Shown here: one piece after another, positions 42,583 through 51,591 of the stretch
How the letters are laid out: each line of letters opens with the position of its first letter
How positions within the stretch are numbered: the first letter of the stretch is position 1
DNA from: Ruminococcus flavefaciens
GTDB taxonomy: Bacteria > Bacillota > Clostridia > Oscillospirales > Ruminococcaceae
Assembly: GCF_900108555.1 (NCBI RefSeq)
Contig: NZ_FNWV01000002.1
Location: forward strand, 237,389 to 301,388
Direction: 5' to 3'
DNA: 64,000 nucleotides
The notes under the pieces: generated by a model
Seen by the model: the letters and a program-made list of their open reading frames with translations, nothing else
What the model was told of the DNA's origin: nothing
Database searches by the model: none
Position numbers and translations under genes: made by a program

Positions 42583-42720
42583 AAGTTGAGAGTTGAGAGT
42601 TAATGTAGTTACTGGGCTCACATTATTTCAATTTGTCGCCGCAGGCGACACCGCAACTCTAAACTCTAAACTCTAAACTCTAAACTCTAAACTCTAAACT
42701 CTAAACTCTCAACTCTAAAC
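42583..42720. repeat. Degenerate-arm hairpin element ending in a nine-copy heptamer array
   Basis: Left arm GTTGAGAGTTGAGAGTTAA; core GCTCACATTATTTCAATTTG followed by the palindrome TCGCCGCAGGCGA, shared with 1398-1437. The right arm is a tandem array of CTCTAAA (42657-42719) with nine units, one of them CTCTCAA. The array ends 19 bp before the mutS2 start codon. Confidence 0.85.
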
Positions 42721-42738
42721 TGAATAAAAAGGATAATT

Positions 42739-45129
42739 ATGGATAAATATTTGAAAACACTTGAACTGGACAAGATACTTGAAATGCTTGCCGAGCTCAC
42801 CTCGAATGAGGAGACTCACCGCATGGCATTGGCGGTACGTCCCGACAACGACCTTGAAAGAGTGCGCTATGAGTGTCTGAAGACCTCACAGGCATTATCT
42901 CTTTCGGTACAGTTCGGAACACCGCCTTTCGGCAATTTCAAGGACATAAGCTCTGTAGCTGCAAGAGCAAAGTCGGGAGCAGTAATATCTCTCCGCGACC
43001 TTATGGATATAGCAGCAATGCTGAGACAGATAAAGTCTTTGGCGGACTGGTATGCTCACTGCGAAAACGTTGAGACTGAGTTGAGCTACCTGTTTTCAAG
43101 ATTGCAGCCTAATGACTGGCTGCTTGAAAAGCTTGAGCGTTCGATAATCTCCGAGAACGAGATAGCAGACGCTGCAAGTGCGGAGCTGGCTGCGATACGC
43201 CGAAAAATAAACCGCGCAGGTATGCAGCTCCGCGAAACTCTCGACAAAATGATAAAGAACAAGACCACACAGCAGTATTTGCAGGAGAGCAATGTAACTA
43301 TCCGTGACGGACGTTTCGTTCTGCCTGTAAAGTCCGAATACCGCGGACAGGTCAGCGGTCTTATACATGATACATCGGCTACGGGACAGACTATATTCAT
43401 CGAGCCTATGGCAATTGTCGAGGCAAATAACGACATACGTCTCCTTGAAGCAAAGGAGCAGGAGGAGATAGAACGCATTGTTCGTCAGCTCTGCCGCGAG
43501 TGCGGAGAATATGCGGATATTCTTGCGGAGAATTACAAGGTCTGTACAGAGCTGAACCTTTATTTTGCAAAGTCGAACCTTGCTGCAAAGCTCAACTGCT
43601 CACTGCCAGAAATAACCGATGACGGAAAGATGTACCTTAAAAAAGCACGTCACCCCCTTATCGACAAAAACAAGGCTGTGCCTGTGGATATAAGTCTCGG
43701 TGAGGACTATCAGGCACTTATCATAACAGGTCCTAATACAGGCGGTAAGACCGTATCACTTAAAACTGCGGGACTTCTTGCGGCTATGACAATGTGCGGA
43801 CTGCTGATACCTGTTGCTGACGGAAGCAGGATATCCGTATACGACCATATCCTTGCAGATATCGGTGACAGCCAGAGCATAGAGCAGAACCTTTCAACAT
43901 TCTCGTCTCACACAAATAAGGTCATCGAGATACTTCGTACTGCTGATGAGCAGTCACTTGTGCTCCTTGACGAGCTCGGCTCGGGTACCGACCCTGTTGA
44001 AGGTGCGGCACTTGCCATATCGATAATCCGCCGACTTATGCTCAACGGTGCAAAGATAATGGTAACTACTCACTATCAGGAGCTTAAAGTCTTTGCAATC
44101 GACGGTGAGGGCATTGAAAACGCTTCCTGCGAATTCGATATCGAAACTCTGAGACCTACATACAAGCTTATCGTAGGTTCTCCGGGTAAATCCAACGCTT
44201 TTGCGATATCCGAAAGTCTCGGTATGCCTGCTGATATCATCGCAGATGCGAAAACAAGAGTCAGCGAAGCTAATACCAGACTTGAAGAGGTAATAGGCAA
44301 GCTTGAAAGCACACGTCTTGAACTGGAAAAGCAGAAAGAGGAGATATCACGCCTTAAAGCTCAGACTGCGGAGCATGAAGAAGCTATCAGAGTTGAGCGC
44401 GAAAAGCTTGAAGCTGCAAAAGCTGACGAGCTTGAAAAGGCAAGGCTTCGTGCAATGACCATTATCGAGCAGACTAAGGCTGAGTCAAATGAGCTTATCG
44501 ACGAGCTTGAAAGACTCCGCAAGGAAAAGGATAAAAAGGACTTCAGCGCAAACGTTTCAAACGTTAAATCTAAGTCGAAGCAGAGCTTCAACAAGATGTA
44601 CGACACGGCTAATCCTATCGACAAGCGTGATCCCAATGAGGGCTATGTGCTGCCGAGAAAGCTGCGCCGCGGAGATACCGTATATGTTGTTGACTTGCAG
44701 CGCAATGGCATAATCTCGGGCGATCCTGACGGAAGCGACTTCGTATACGTTCAGATGGGCGTTATGAAAACTAAGATGAACATATCCCGTCTGCGCCTTG
44801 AAGAGCCTGAAAAGGTAACTGTGGCTAACAAGTCCATACGTCCGAACCGCAAGATGAACAAGGTTGGCGTAAAGGCTGAGCGCAGGGGCAAGATGGAGCT
44901 CGATATCCGCGGAAGTGCCTGCGATGACGGAGTTTATCAGCTTGACGCATTTCTCGATCAGGCTGTTATGTCCAATATCTCAATGGTGACTATTATCCAC
45001 GGAAAAGGCACGGGACTCCTTAGACAGGCTGTGCATAAGAGACTTAAATCCCACCCGTCAGTAAAAAGCTTCCGTCTGGGACTTTTCGGCGAGGGAGAGG
45101 ACGGAGTTACTGTTGTTGAATTAAAATAA
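42739..45129 (+). CDS. mutS2: MutS2 with Smr endonuclease domain
   Basis: 796 residues. Clamp/lever region to about 310; ATPase with Walker A ITGPNTGGKTVSLKTAG, the STFSSHTNK stretch, Walker B LVLLDELGSGTDP and TTHYQELK; coiled coil (about 510-610, Glu/Lys/Leu-rich); KOW-like stretch (LRRGDTVYVVDLQRNG); and C-terminal Smr domain with ELDIRGS and IIHGKGTGLLR. It suppresses recombination and, in Bacillus, rescues collided ribosomes. Shine-Dalgarno AAAGGA. It is probably read through from recO across the heptamer array. Confidence 0.97.
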   Translation: MDKYLKTLELDKILEMLAELTSNEETHRMALAVRPDNDLERVRYECLKTSQALSLSVQFGTPPFGNFKDISSVAARAKSGAVISLRDLMDIAAMLRQIKSLADWYAHCENVETELSYLFSRLQPNDWLLEKLERSIISENEIADAASAELAAIRRKINRAGMQLRETLDKMIKNKTTQQYLQESNVTIRDGRFVLPVKSEYRGQVSGLIHDTSATGQTIFIEPMAIVEANNDIRLLEAKEQEEIERIVRQLCRECGEYADILAENYKVCTELNLYFAKSNLAAKLNCSLPEITDDGKMYLKKARHPLIDKNKAVPVDISLGEDYQALIITGPNTGGKTVSLKTAGLLAAMTMCGLLIPVADGSRISVYDHILADIGDSQSIEQNLSTFSSHTNKVIEILRTADEQSLVLLDELGSGTDPVEGAALAISIIRRLMLNGAKIMVTTHYQELKVFAIDGEGIENASCEFDIETLRPTYKLIVGSPGKSNAFAISESLGMPADIIADAKTRVSEANTRLEEVIGKLESTRLELEKQKEEISRLKAQTAEHEEAIRVEREKLEAAKADELEKARLRAMTIIEQTKAESNELIDELERLRKEKDKKDFSANVSNVKSKSKQSFNKMYDTANPIDKRDPNEGYVLPRKLRRGDTVYVVDLQRNGIISGDPDGSDFVYVQMGVMKTKMNISRLRLEEPEKVTVANKSIRPNRKMNKVGVKAERRGKMELDIRGSACDDGVYQLDAFLDQAVMSNISMVTIIHGKGTGLLRQAVHKRLKSHPSVKSFRLGLFGEGEDGVTVVELK

Positions 45130-45158
45130 GTATAAAATAATACTATTATAATTGTAAT

Positions 45159-45212
45159 AAAGGCATATTTTTTCTATAATTCTCCTTTAGGAGTTGAAAA
45201 AATATGCCTTTT
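45159..45212 (+). terminator. Terminator of mutS2
   Basis: AAAGGCATATTTTTTC pairs with GAAAAAATATGCCTTTT. The right half overlaps the -35 box of the next promoter. Confidence 0.85.
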
Positions 45213-45222
45213 AGTGTATAAT
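45194..45222 (+). promoter_or_regulatory. Promoter of the 45261 gene, embedded in the mutS2 terminator
   Basis: TTGAAA (45194-45199), 17-bp spacer, TATAAT (45217-45222). Confidence 0.65.
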
Positions 45223-45260
45223 AACTATAAGACACATTTTATACGAAAGGGGGATCTGTT

Positions 45261-47171
45261 ATGAAGGAGCGCAAGACCATAGCAGTCATTGCGGCTGATG
45301 TTTTCAACAGCTATATGAATCGCATATTTATCGGCATTTCCGAGCAGTGCAGATCTCTCGGTTATGATGTTCTCACATTTCTTATGGCTTTTAATCTCGA
45401 CAGCGGCGGACTTATACAGCAGGGCGAGGAGAATATCTTCTCCCTTATAAAATCCGATGTTATTGACGGAGTAATTCTGCTTGCGGGTAATCTTGCAAGT
45501 CAGAACCTTGTGGATAAATTCGTAAAGGTGTTTTCACACTGGGGAATACCTGTAGTTGCTCTTGATCACGATTTCGATTTCTGCGACAGCCTCTATGCTG
45601 AAGATACCGAGCTTTTCGAGCAGATGACCGACCATTTCATAGAAGCTCACGGCTGTAAGAAGATAATGTGCCTTACAGGTCCTGAGGGAAGTCCTCCTGC
45701 AATGTCAAGACTTGAGGGATATAAACGTTCGATGAAGAAGCATGGGCTGGAAATAGCCGAAGATGATATCATTTACGGCGACTTCTGGAAAATAGTTTCT
45801 CAGCATCTTGCAAAGGAGTTCATTACGGGCGAAAGACCTATCCCCGATGCTGTTGTATGCGCAAATGACGATATGGCAAGAAGTCTTTGCAACTCAATGG
45901 TAAAGGGCGGTTACAGGATACCCGAGGACTTTAAGATATCGGGCTATGACGGCTCAAAAAAAGCTGTGCTGGAGATACCTTCCATATCTACGGTGTGCCC
46001 CGAAAATATCAGAATGGGCGCAAGTGCGGTATGTATTCTTCATAAGAAGATAACAGGTGAAGATGTCGCTCCCCTTGAAACACTTGAGCGCGGCAGGCTT
46101 ATCCTTGCACGTTCGTGCGGCTGCGGAAGCAATACACTGTACAGTGTCAACGTTGGTGAAGAATACAACAACAGGATAAAACGTTATGACGATTACTATA
46201 CTAAAAGCTGTATGCTTGATGAGCTTATGGAGGAAGAGAACCTCGACAGTCTGCTTCGCAGGCTCAATGGCTTCATATATACCATAAGGGGACTGGATAC
46301 ATATATGCTCTGTCTGTGCCGAAACTGGGACAACGTTGAAAAAGAAGATGACAATGATTATCTCAGCGAGGGCTATGCTGATATAATGGAAGCTAAGATG
46401 ATATATACACGAAAGCATACTGAGTTTATAGGGCGGGACTTTTATTCTAAGGGCATAATCCCCGATTTCATGGACGAATACTGTGAAGGTCCGTCTGTAT
46501 TTTTCCTGCTTCCGCTGCATTATATGGACAGATGCTTCGGCTATTCCATATTCAGATTTGATGATATACGCAATGCCGAGAGCAGAGTATTTGCCGAGTG
46601 GAACAAGAATATAGGTCTGGCTCTGGAATACCTGCGTGTGCGCACAAAGCTCACAAGTATGAATCAGCGTATTTTCATGAGCTCTATCCGTGACACACTT
46701 ACAGGTGTATATAACAGAAAGGGCTTTAAAAGAATGGCGGAGGGCATATTCCGCAAAGCCTGCGATGAGCAGGAAAAGCTCCTTGTCATAATAGCTGACC
46801 TTGATCGCTTGAAAATGATAAACGACAATTACGGACATATCGAGGGCGATAATGCTATCATCGTTGTGGCTAATGCATTGCAGTCCTGCTGCGGAATGAA
46901 TGAGGTGTGCGCGAGAACAGGCGGAGATGAGTACGCGCTCATAGGCTGCGGAGATTATTCCGACGAGAGCGCGGAAAAGTACTTTGAGTACATACGCAGA
47001 TACTTAAAAAGGTATAATGAAACATCAGGCAAGCCTTATAAAGTAGAGGCAAGTCTCGGTGCTTTCTGCGGCGTACCTGATAAGAATACGGATATCGAAG
47101 GCTATGTGGGCATAGCTGATGAAAGAATGTATGGGGATAAGCAGAAGCGAAGAAAGCAGCGCAAGAACTGA
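45261..47171 (+). CDS. Cytosolic LacI-type sensor fused to an active-looking GGDEF diguanylate cyclase
   Basis: 636 residues, no signal or membrane helix and no LacI helix-turn-helix. Residues ~5-280 are a periplasmic-binding/LacI fold (TIAVIAADVFNSYMNRIFIG, VIDGVILLAGN, PDAVVCANDDMARSLCNSM). An SCGCG motif follows, then a middle domain shared with 27573-29738, and at about 470-632 a GGDEF domain: MSSIRDTLTGVYNRKGFKRM, IIADLDRLKMINDNYGH and the intact loop ARTGGDEYALIG. No RxxD inhibitory site precedes the loop. It should make c-di-GMP in response to a small ligand, probably a sugar, inside the cell. Single gene with promoter and terminator; no PilZ or EAL gene is in the window. Confidence 0.9.
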   Translation: MKERKTIAVIAADVFNSYMNRIFIGISEQCRSLGYDVLTFLMAFNLDSGGLIQQGEENIFSLIKSDVIDGVILLAGNLASQNLVDKFVKVFSHWGIPVVALDHDFDFCDSLYAEDTELFEQMTDHFIEAHGCKKIMCLTGPEGSPPAMSRLEGYKRSMKKHGLEIAEDDIIYGDFWKIVSQHLAKEFITGERPIPDAVVCANDDMARSLCNSMVKGGYRIPEDFKISGYDGSKKAVLEIPSISTVCPENIRMGASAVCILHKKITGEDVAPLETLERGRLILARSCGCGSNTLYSVNVGEEYNNRIKRYDDYYTKSCMLDELMEEENLDSLLRRLNGFIYTIRGLDTYMLCLCRNWDNVEKEDDNDYLSEGYADIMEAKMIYTRKHTEFIGRDFYSKGIIPDFMDEYCEGPSVFFLLPLHYMDRCFGYSIFRFDDIRNAESRVFAEWNKNIGLALEYLRVRTKLTSMNQRIFMSSIRDTLTGVYNRKGFKRMAEGIFRKACDEQEKLLVIIADLDRLKMINDNYGHIEGDNAIIVVANALQSCCGMNEVCARTGGDEYALIGCGDYSDESAEKYFEYIRRYLKRYNETSGKPYKVEASLGAFCGVPDKNTDIEGYVGIADERMYGDKQKRRKQRKN

Positions 47172-47305
47172 AAACTGCTTTTTAATAGGGCTGAAAAAAC
47201 GGATTTTTCAACGGAAAACCATTGAATATCGGATAATAATGCAGAATATTCGTTTATATGCATAATGAGCAGTCTGCATAATTGTGAAAATCTTATAATG
47301 CGGAT

Positions 47306-47337
47306 AAGGAACGCTGCTTTTCGGCGTTCCTTGTTTT
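47306..47337 (+). terminator. Terminator of the 45261 gene
   Basis: AAGGAACGCTG/CGGCGTTCCTT with a TTGTTTTTG tail; about 135 nt after the stop codon. Confidence 0.8.
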
Positions 47338-47385
47338 TGTGTGTAAACTCAAATGAAAAACGAGGATAAAATGCGGTTTTAAGTA

Positions 47386-47414
47386 TTGACAAAAACATGA
47401 AAATATGATAAAAT
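47386..47414 (+). promoter_or_regulatory. Promoter of the polyamine operon
   Basis: TTGACA (47386-47391), 17-bp spacer, TAAAAT (47409-47414), 330 bp before speD. Confidence 0.75.
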
Positions 47415-47420
47415 AAACTG

Positions 47421-47730
47421 AATTGCAAAAGAAGCTTAGGTTTCGGAGCAAGACTATTGACCACTTCCTACGAAGTCGAGGCCATACGGACAGCCGGGTC
47501 AAATGCCGACCGCCGATCTTTCGGCTGGCAACTTCTGTTGCCTTATTGATTCGACTGTATGTCGATAAAGTTTTTATAAGTTCTCATCAGCTTGTGAAAG
47601 GTCAATAAGAGTAGTAAAAGGTAGTACTTGCTTGTATAGACTCTGAAACCGTAAATGAAGTTTCTGCGCACCGCAATGATATTTCATGCACACAATGGCT
47701 GGTAAGGTCTTTTGTGTGCATTTTTTGTTT
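47421..47730 (+). promoter_or_regulatory. Highly structured ~300-nt speD leader with terminator: candidate unrecognised riboswitch or attenuator
   Basis: A 10-bp closing stem joins GGTTTCGGAG (47439-47448) to CTCTGAAACC (47641-47650), with one G-T wobble. Inside it an 8-bp stem joins TATTGACC (47455-47462) to GGTCAATA (47600-47607). Within that lie hairpins ACTTC/GAAGT, GGTC/GACC, GCCGA/TCGGC, GGCAAC/GTTGCC and TCGAC/GTCGA. After the closed domain, GAAAC (47645-47649) can instead pair with GTTTC (47660-47664), which would open the closing stem. Then TGCG/CGCA (47665-47675) and the terminator TGCACACAA/TTGTGTGCA plus six Ts (47687-47726) precede speD by 18 bp. I find no SAM, cobalamin, T-box, lysine, M-box or TPP signature. 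Confidence 0.7.
47687..47726 (+). terminator. Leader terminator directly before speD
   Basis: A 9-bp stem TGCACACAA/TTGTGTGCA with a 16-nt loop and TTTTTT. speD can be expressed only by read-through unless another promoter exists in the 18-bp gap, so this is the likely control point. Confidence 0.88.
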
Positions 47731-47744
47731 AAAGGTGTGGTTTT

Positions 47745-48515
47745 ATGGAGAATAAACTGAAGCTTTATGGGTTCAACAACCTTACAAAGTCGCTTAGCTT
47801 TAATATATACGATGTCTGTTATGCAAAGACAGCACGTTCACAGCAGGAGTATATCGCTTATGTTGATGAACAGTACAACTCTGAGCGTATAACGGACATA
47901 ATGACTCATGTAACCGAGATGATAGGAGCACAGGTGCTCAGCGTATCACGTCAGGACTATGATCCTCAGGGCGCATCGGCTACCTTCCTTATCGCCGATG
48001 ATACCATGATACCTGCCGGCGGTACCGAGACTGTGGCACATCTTGACAAGAGCCATGTCACAGTGCATACATATCCAGAATTTCACCCCGATACATCTAT
48101 CGCTACATTCCGTGTTGATATAGATGTTGCCACCTGCGGCAAGATCACTCCTCTTACTGCACTTGACTATCTTATCGGAAGCTTTGATTCGGATATCATC
48201 ACTATGGATTACAGAGTAAGAGGCTTTACACGTAATCTTGACGGCGAAAAGCTCTTTATCGATCATGATATAACTTCCATACAGAATTATATCGATGTAA
48301 AGATACTTGATAAATACGATGCTGTGGATATAAATGTCTATCAGGCAAATATGTTCCACACAAAGATGCTAATAAAGGAGCTTGACCTTCAGAATTACCT
48401 GTTCAATACAGATGTAAACGAGCTTCCGCCGAGACGCAGACTTGAGATAACCAATGCGCTCCAGCGGGAGATGATAGAAATTTTCAGCGGAAGGAACGTG
48501 TTCGGAAATGGCTGA
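47745..48515 (+). CDS. speD: S-adenosylmethionine decarboxylase proenzyme (E. coli type)
   Basis: 256 residues. The self-cleavage site [17 protein letters not shown] is intact; the Ser after Lys becomes the pyruvoyl group. The order [20 protein letters not shown] and DIDVNVYQ-like stretches fit the long SpeD class. It decarboxylates AdoMet to supply aminopropyl groups for SpeE. It is the first gene after the structured leader and overlaps speA by 8 bp. Confidence 0.96.
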   Translation: MENKLKLYGFNNLTKSLSFNIYDVCYAKTARSQQEYIAYVDEQYNSERITDIMTHVTEMIGAQVLSVSRQDYDPQGASATFLIADDTMIPAGGTETVAHLDKSHVTVHTYPEFHPDTSIATFRVDIDVATCGKITPLTALDYLIGSFDSDIITMDYRVRGFTRNLDGEKLFIDHDITSIQNYIDVKILDKYDAVDINVYQANMFHTKMLIKELDLQNYLFNTDVNELPPRRRLEITNALQREMIEIFSGRNVFGNG

Positions 48516-49959
48516 GCTTTCGCAAGTAAATGCTCCGATATATGAGGCTCTCAGGAAATTCAGAAGAATGAGAGTAGTTCCCTTCGATGTGCCGGGACAT
48601 AAGCGCGGCAGAGGAAATATGGAGCTTACCGAGTTTCTCGGTGAGGACTGTATGAATGTGGACGTAAATTCCATGAAGCCGCTGGATAACCTCTGTCACC
48701 CTGTTTCCGTAATAAAGGACGCGGAAATGCTGGCGGCAGAAGCCTTCGGTGCGGCAAATGCCTTCTTCATGGTTGGAGGTACTACTTCTGCGGTACAGAG
48801 CATGATAATGTATGCCTGCAAGGAGGGCGACAAGATCATCATGCCGCGAAATGTTCACAGAAGTGCCATTAACGCAATAATCCTTACGGGAGCTGTTCCC
48901 GTTTATGTAAATCCCGACGTGAACCACAAGCTGGGTATTGCCCTTGGTATGTCGGTGGCGCAGGTGGAGCAGGCTATACTCGATAATCCCGATGCAAAGG
49001 CGATAATGGTCAATAATCCCACTTACTACGGCATATGCTCTGATCTGAAGAAGATAACCGAGCTTGCTCATGCTCACGGTATGCTTGTACTGGTGGACGA
49101 GGCTCACGGTACGCATTTCTACTTCGGTGAGAACTTCCCTTTAACTGCAATGGCTGCGGGAGCTGACTGTGCTTCGGTAAGTATGCATAAATCGGGCGGA
49201 AGCCTTACTCAGAGCTCATTCCTGCTCATGGGAAAGAATATCAACTCGGATTATATGCGTCAGGTAATAAACCTTACACAGACCACAAGTGCTTCTTATC
49301 TGCTGCTTTCAAGTCTGGATATTTCCAGAAAGAGACTTGCTCTCAGCGGCAGGGAGATATTTGCACAGACCGTGGAAATGGCTGAATACGCACGTTCCGA
49401 GATAAACGAGATCGGCGGATATTACGCTTATTCCCGTGAACTCATAAACGGCGACAGCATATACGATTTCGATGTATCAAAGCTGAGTATCTACACTCTG
49501 CCTATCGGACTTGCAGGCATTGAGGTCTATGACCTTCTCCGCGACGAGTACGATATACAGATAGAATTCGGTGATATCGGCAACGTGCTTGCCTACATCT
49601 CCGTAGGCGACAGAAAGCGCGATATCGAACGCCTTATAAGTGCGCTGGCTGAGATAAAACGACGCTTCGGCAAAAGTGAAGCAAATATGCTGACGCAGGA
49701 GTATATCAGCCCTGTTGTGGCTGAAACTCCGCGAAAGGCGTTCTATTCCAGCAAACGCTCACTTCCCCTTGATGAAACAGCAGGAGAGGTTTGCAGCGAA
49801 TTCGTAATGTGTTATCCTCCGGGAATACCGATACTTGCTCCGGGCGAGCTTATCACTCCCGAGATAATCGAGTATATAAAATACGCAAAAGAAAAAGGCT
49901 GTCAGATGACAGGTACGGAGGATCTTAATATAGAAAGACTTAATGTTATAGATAAATAA
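48508..49959 (+). CDS. speA: Arginine decarboxylase, aspartate-aminotransferase-fold (Orn/Lys/Arg decarboxylase family)
   Basis: 483 residues, the length of the short Bacillus-type enzyme. PLP-fold landmarks are [24 protein letters not shown] and the PLP lysine in [18 protein letters not shown]. The family decarboxylates Arg, Lys or Orn. Here the agmatinase gene downstream argues for arginine to agmatine. The C-terminal part has [12 protein letters not shown], as in the family. It overlaps speD by 8 bp. Confidence 0.92.
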   Translation: MAELSQVNAPIYEALRKFRRMRVVPFDVPGHKRGRGNMELTEFLGEDCMNVDVNSMKPLDNLCHPVSVIKDAEMLAAEAFGAANAFFMVGGTTSAVQSMIMYACKEGDKIIMPRNVHRSAINAIILTGAVPVYVNPDVNHKLGIALGMSVAQVEQAILDNPDAKAIMVNNPTYYGICSDLKKITELAHAHGMLVLVDEAHGTHFYFGENFPLTAMAAGADCASVSMHKSGGSLTQSSFLLMGKNINSDYMRQVINLTQTTSASYLLLSSLDISRKRLALSGREIFAQTVEMAEYARSEINEIGGYYAYSRELINGDSIYDFDVSKLSIYTLPIGLAGIEVYDLLRDEYDIQIEFGDIGNVLAYISVGDRKRDIERLISALAEIKRRFGKSEANMLTQEYISPVVAETPRKAFYSSKRSLPLDETAGEVCSEFVMCYPPGIPILAPGELITPEIIEYIKYAKEKGCQMTGTEDLNIERLNVIDK

Positions 49960-50018
49960 GGGATATTACACATCTATATTATACAAAAGGGGTATTTATT
50001 TTTCAGGAGGATCTATTT

Positions 50019-50513
50019 ATGAATATGAAAAAAATCGGATTACAGATGAATATACTTATGGCGGTAACTCTCAGCTTCTGCCTTTCACTTTTAGGCAATC
50101 TCACCTCGGGACACTTCACATGGCGCGGATTTTTTATGAGCTTCGGTATAAGCACTATCATAAGTCTTATCATCGGTTTTGTAGTGCCCATGAAAAAGGT
50201 AGAGGACGGACTTGTGCGTAAATGCGGTCTTGAGGAGCGCAGTCTCCCTGCAAGACTTCTTTCAACTCTTGTATCAGACCTTATCTATACACCTATCCTT
50301 ACATTTTCAATGGTGTTCATGGCATATAAGCAGGCAACTGCACACGGTTCAAAGATGCCGTTCCTGCCTTCTTTCATCAAGTCACTTATACTCAGCCTTA
50401 TAGTTGCATATATCATCATTTTCATCGTAACACCTTTATTCCTTAAATTTGTTATGAAGCAGAATGGTGTATCAGGACCGCCAGCAGGAGGTCCTCCCGC
50501 AGACAGAAAATAA
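50019..50513 (+). CDS. Four-helix membrane protein (possibly DUF2798-like)
   Basis: 164 residues with four hydrophobic segments (about 11-29, 36-53, 82-104 and 119-141) and a Pro/Gly-rich tail (GPPAGGPPADRK). Good Shine-Dalgarno AGGAGG. It lies 59 bp after speA, inside the polyamine run. A polyamine-related transport or sensing role is conceivable from position only. The family call is tentative. Confidence 0.65.
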   Translation: MNMKKIGLQMNILMAVTLSFCLSLLGNLTSGHFTWRGFFMSFGISTIISLIIGFVVPMKKVEDGLVRKCGLEERSLPARLLSTLVSDLIYTPILTFSMVFMAYKQATAHGSKMPFLPSFIKSLILSLIVAYIIIFIVTPLFLKFVMKQNGVSGPPAGGPPADRK

Positions 50514-50523
50514 AAACGGCTAT

Positions 50524-50620
50524 GTTGGGGGCGATGCCCACATCGCCCCGATCATTTATCTCGGGCAGATGTGGGTGTCTGCCCCTACAATAGTAGGTGG
50601 GCGGATATTTTTCGCCCATA
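50524..50620. repeat. Three TGTAGGGG-type palindromes inside the polyamine locus
   Basis: TTGGGGGCGATG/CATCGCCCC, GGGCAGATGTGGGTGTCTGC/CCCTACAA and GTAGGTGGGCGGATATTTTT/CGCCC between the membrane protein gene and speE. They could fold in the mRNA and separate the two gene blocks. Confidence 0.7.
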
Positions 50621-50739
50621 TGTTTAATTATAGAGCGTATCGGCTGCATTTGCAGCATTTATTTCATTTGAGAACGCTGTAAACGGCGTTTCTTGCTGAT
50701 CAGTCATTACTATCCGCTGATCACTAAGGGAGGTATAGT

Positions 50740-51591
50740 ATGGAATTATGGTTTACGGAGAGACATACTCCGAATGTTAAGTTTTCAATAAAGGTGGATC
50801 ACCAGCTCTACAGCGGCAACAGTGAGTTCCAGCGTATAGATGTTTTCGATTCAAAGGAGTTCGGACGCTTTCTTACTCTTGACGGCTATATGATGCTGAC
50901 GGAAAAGGACGAATTCATTTATCACGAGATGATAACTCATGTGCCTATGGCTGTTCACCCAAATCCGAAGAATATACTCGTAATAGGTGCAGGCGACGGC
51001 GGCGTTGTCCGCGAGCTGACACGCTATCCCTCTGTTGAGAATATCGACCTTGTGGAGATAGACGAGCTGGTCGTTGAGGTGTGCAAGAAGTATCTCCCTA
51101 CAACAGCCTGCCGCTTCGATGATTCGAGAGTCCATGTTTACTATGAGGACGGCGTTAAGTTCATTCGCCGCTGTACTGACAAATACGATGTTATTATCGT
51201 TGACTCTACCGATCCATTCGGTCCGGGGGAGGGACTCTTTACAAAGGAGTTCTACGGAAGCTGCTTCAAGGCACTCCGCGAGGACGGTATCATGGTAAAT
51301 CAGCATGAGAGCCCGTTCTATGACGAGGACGCAGCAGCTATGCAGCGTTCACACAAGCGAATAGTGGAGAGCTTCCCTATAAGCAAGGTCTATCAGGCAC
51401 ATATACCGACTTATCCATCGGGACACTGGCTCTTCGGCTTTGCTTCAAAGAAGTATCACCCGACAAATGACTATAACGGCACAAAATGGAGTATGCTGGG
51501 ACTCAAGACCAGATACTACAATCCAAGACTTCACGTAGGTGCATTTGCGCTTCCGTGCTACGTAGAGGAGCTTCTCAAAGATGTTGAATAA
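50740..51591 (+). CDS. speE: Spermidine synthase
   Basis: 283 residues. The N-terminus LWFTERHTPNVKFSIKV precedes the methyltransferase-like core: YHEMITHVPM, VIGAGDGGVVRELTRYPS, VDLVEIDE-like ENIDLVEIDELV and the active-site loop IVDSTDPFGPGEGLF. It transfers aminopropyl from decarboxylated AdoMet to putrescine. GGGAGG precedes the ATG. It overlaps speB by 11 bp, a pair also seen in Bacillus. Confidence 0.96.
   Translation: MELWFTERHTPNVKFSIKVDHQLYSGNSEFQRIDVFDSKEFGRFLTLDGYMMLTEKDEFIYHEMITHVPMAVHPNPKNILVIGAGDGGVVRELTRYPSVENIDLVEIDELVVEVCKKYLPTTACRFDDSRVHVYYEDGVKFIRRCTDKYDVIIVDSTDPFGPGEGLFTKEFYGSCFKALREDGIMVNQHESPFYDEDAAAMQRSHKRIVESFPISKVYQAHIPTYPSGHWLFGFASKKYHPTNDYNGTKWSMLGLKTRYYNPRLHVGAFALPCYVEELLKDVE

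Noticed and set aside
42657..42719. CRISPR array
   Set aside because: Units are 7 bp without spacers and no cas genes are near; this is a simple tandem repeat.
45954..46838. 294-residue minus-strand frame opposite the GGDEF gene
   Set aside because: Shadow frame: no Shine-Dalgarno, no recognisable domain, and the plus-strand gene is well supported.
47421..47730. T-box, cobalamin, tmRNA or RNase P identity for the speD leader
   Set aside because: GCGCACCGCA recalls a T-box only loosely and lacks the TGG-NACC core. AGCCGGG...CCGACCGCC recalls a B12 box but no GCCACTG is present. No tag-peptide frame or RNase P signature is seen.
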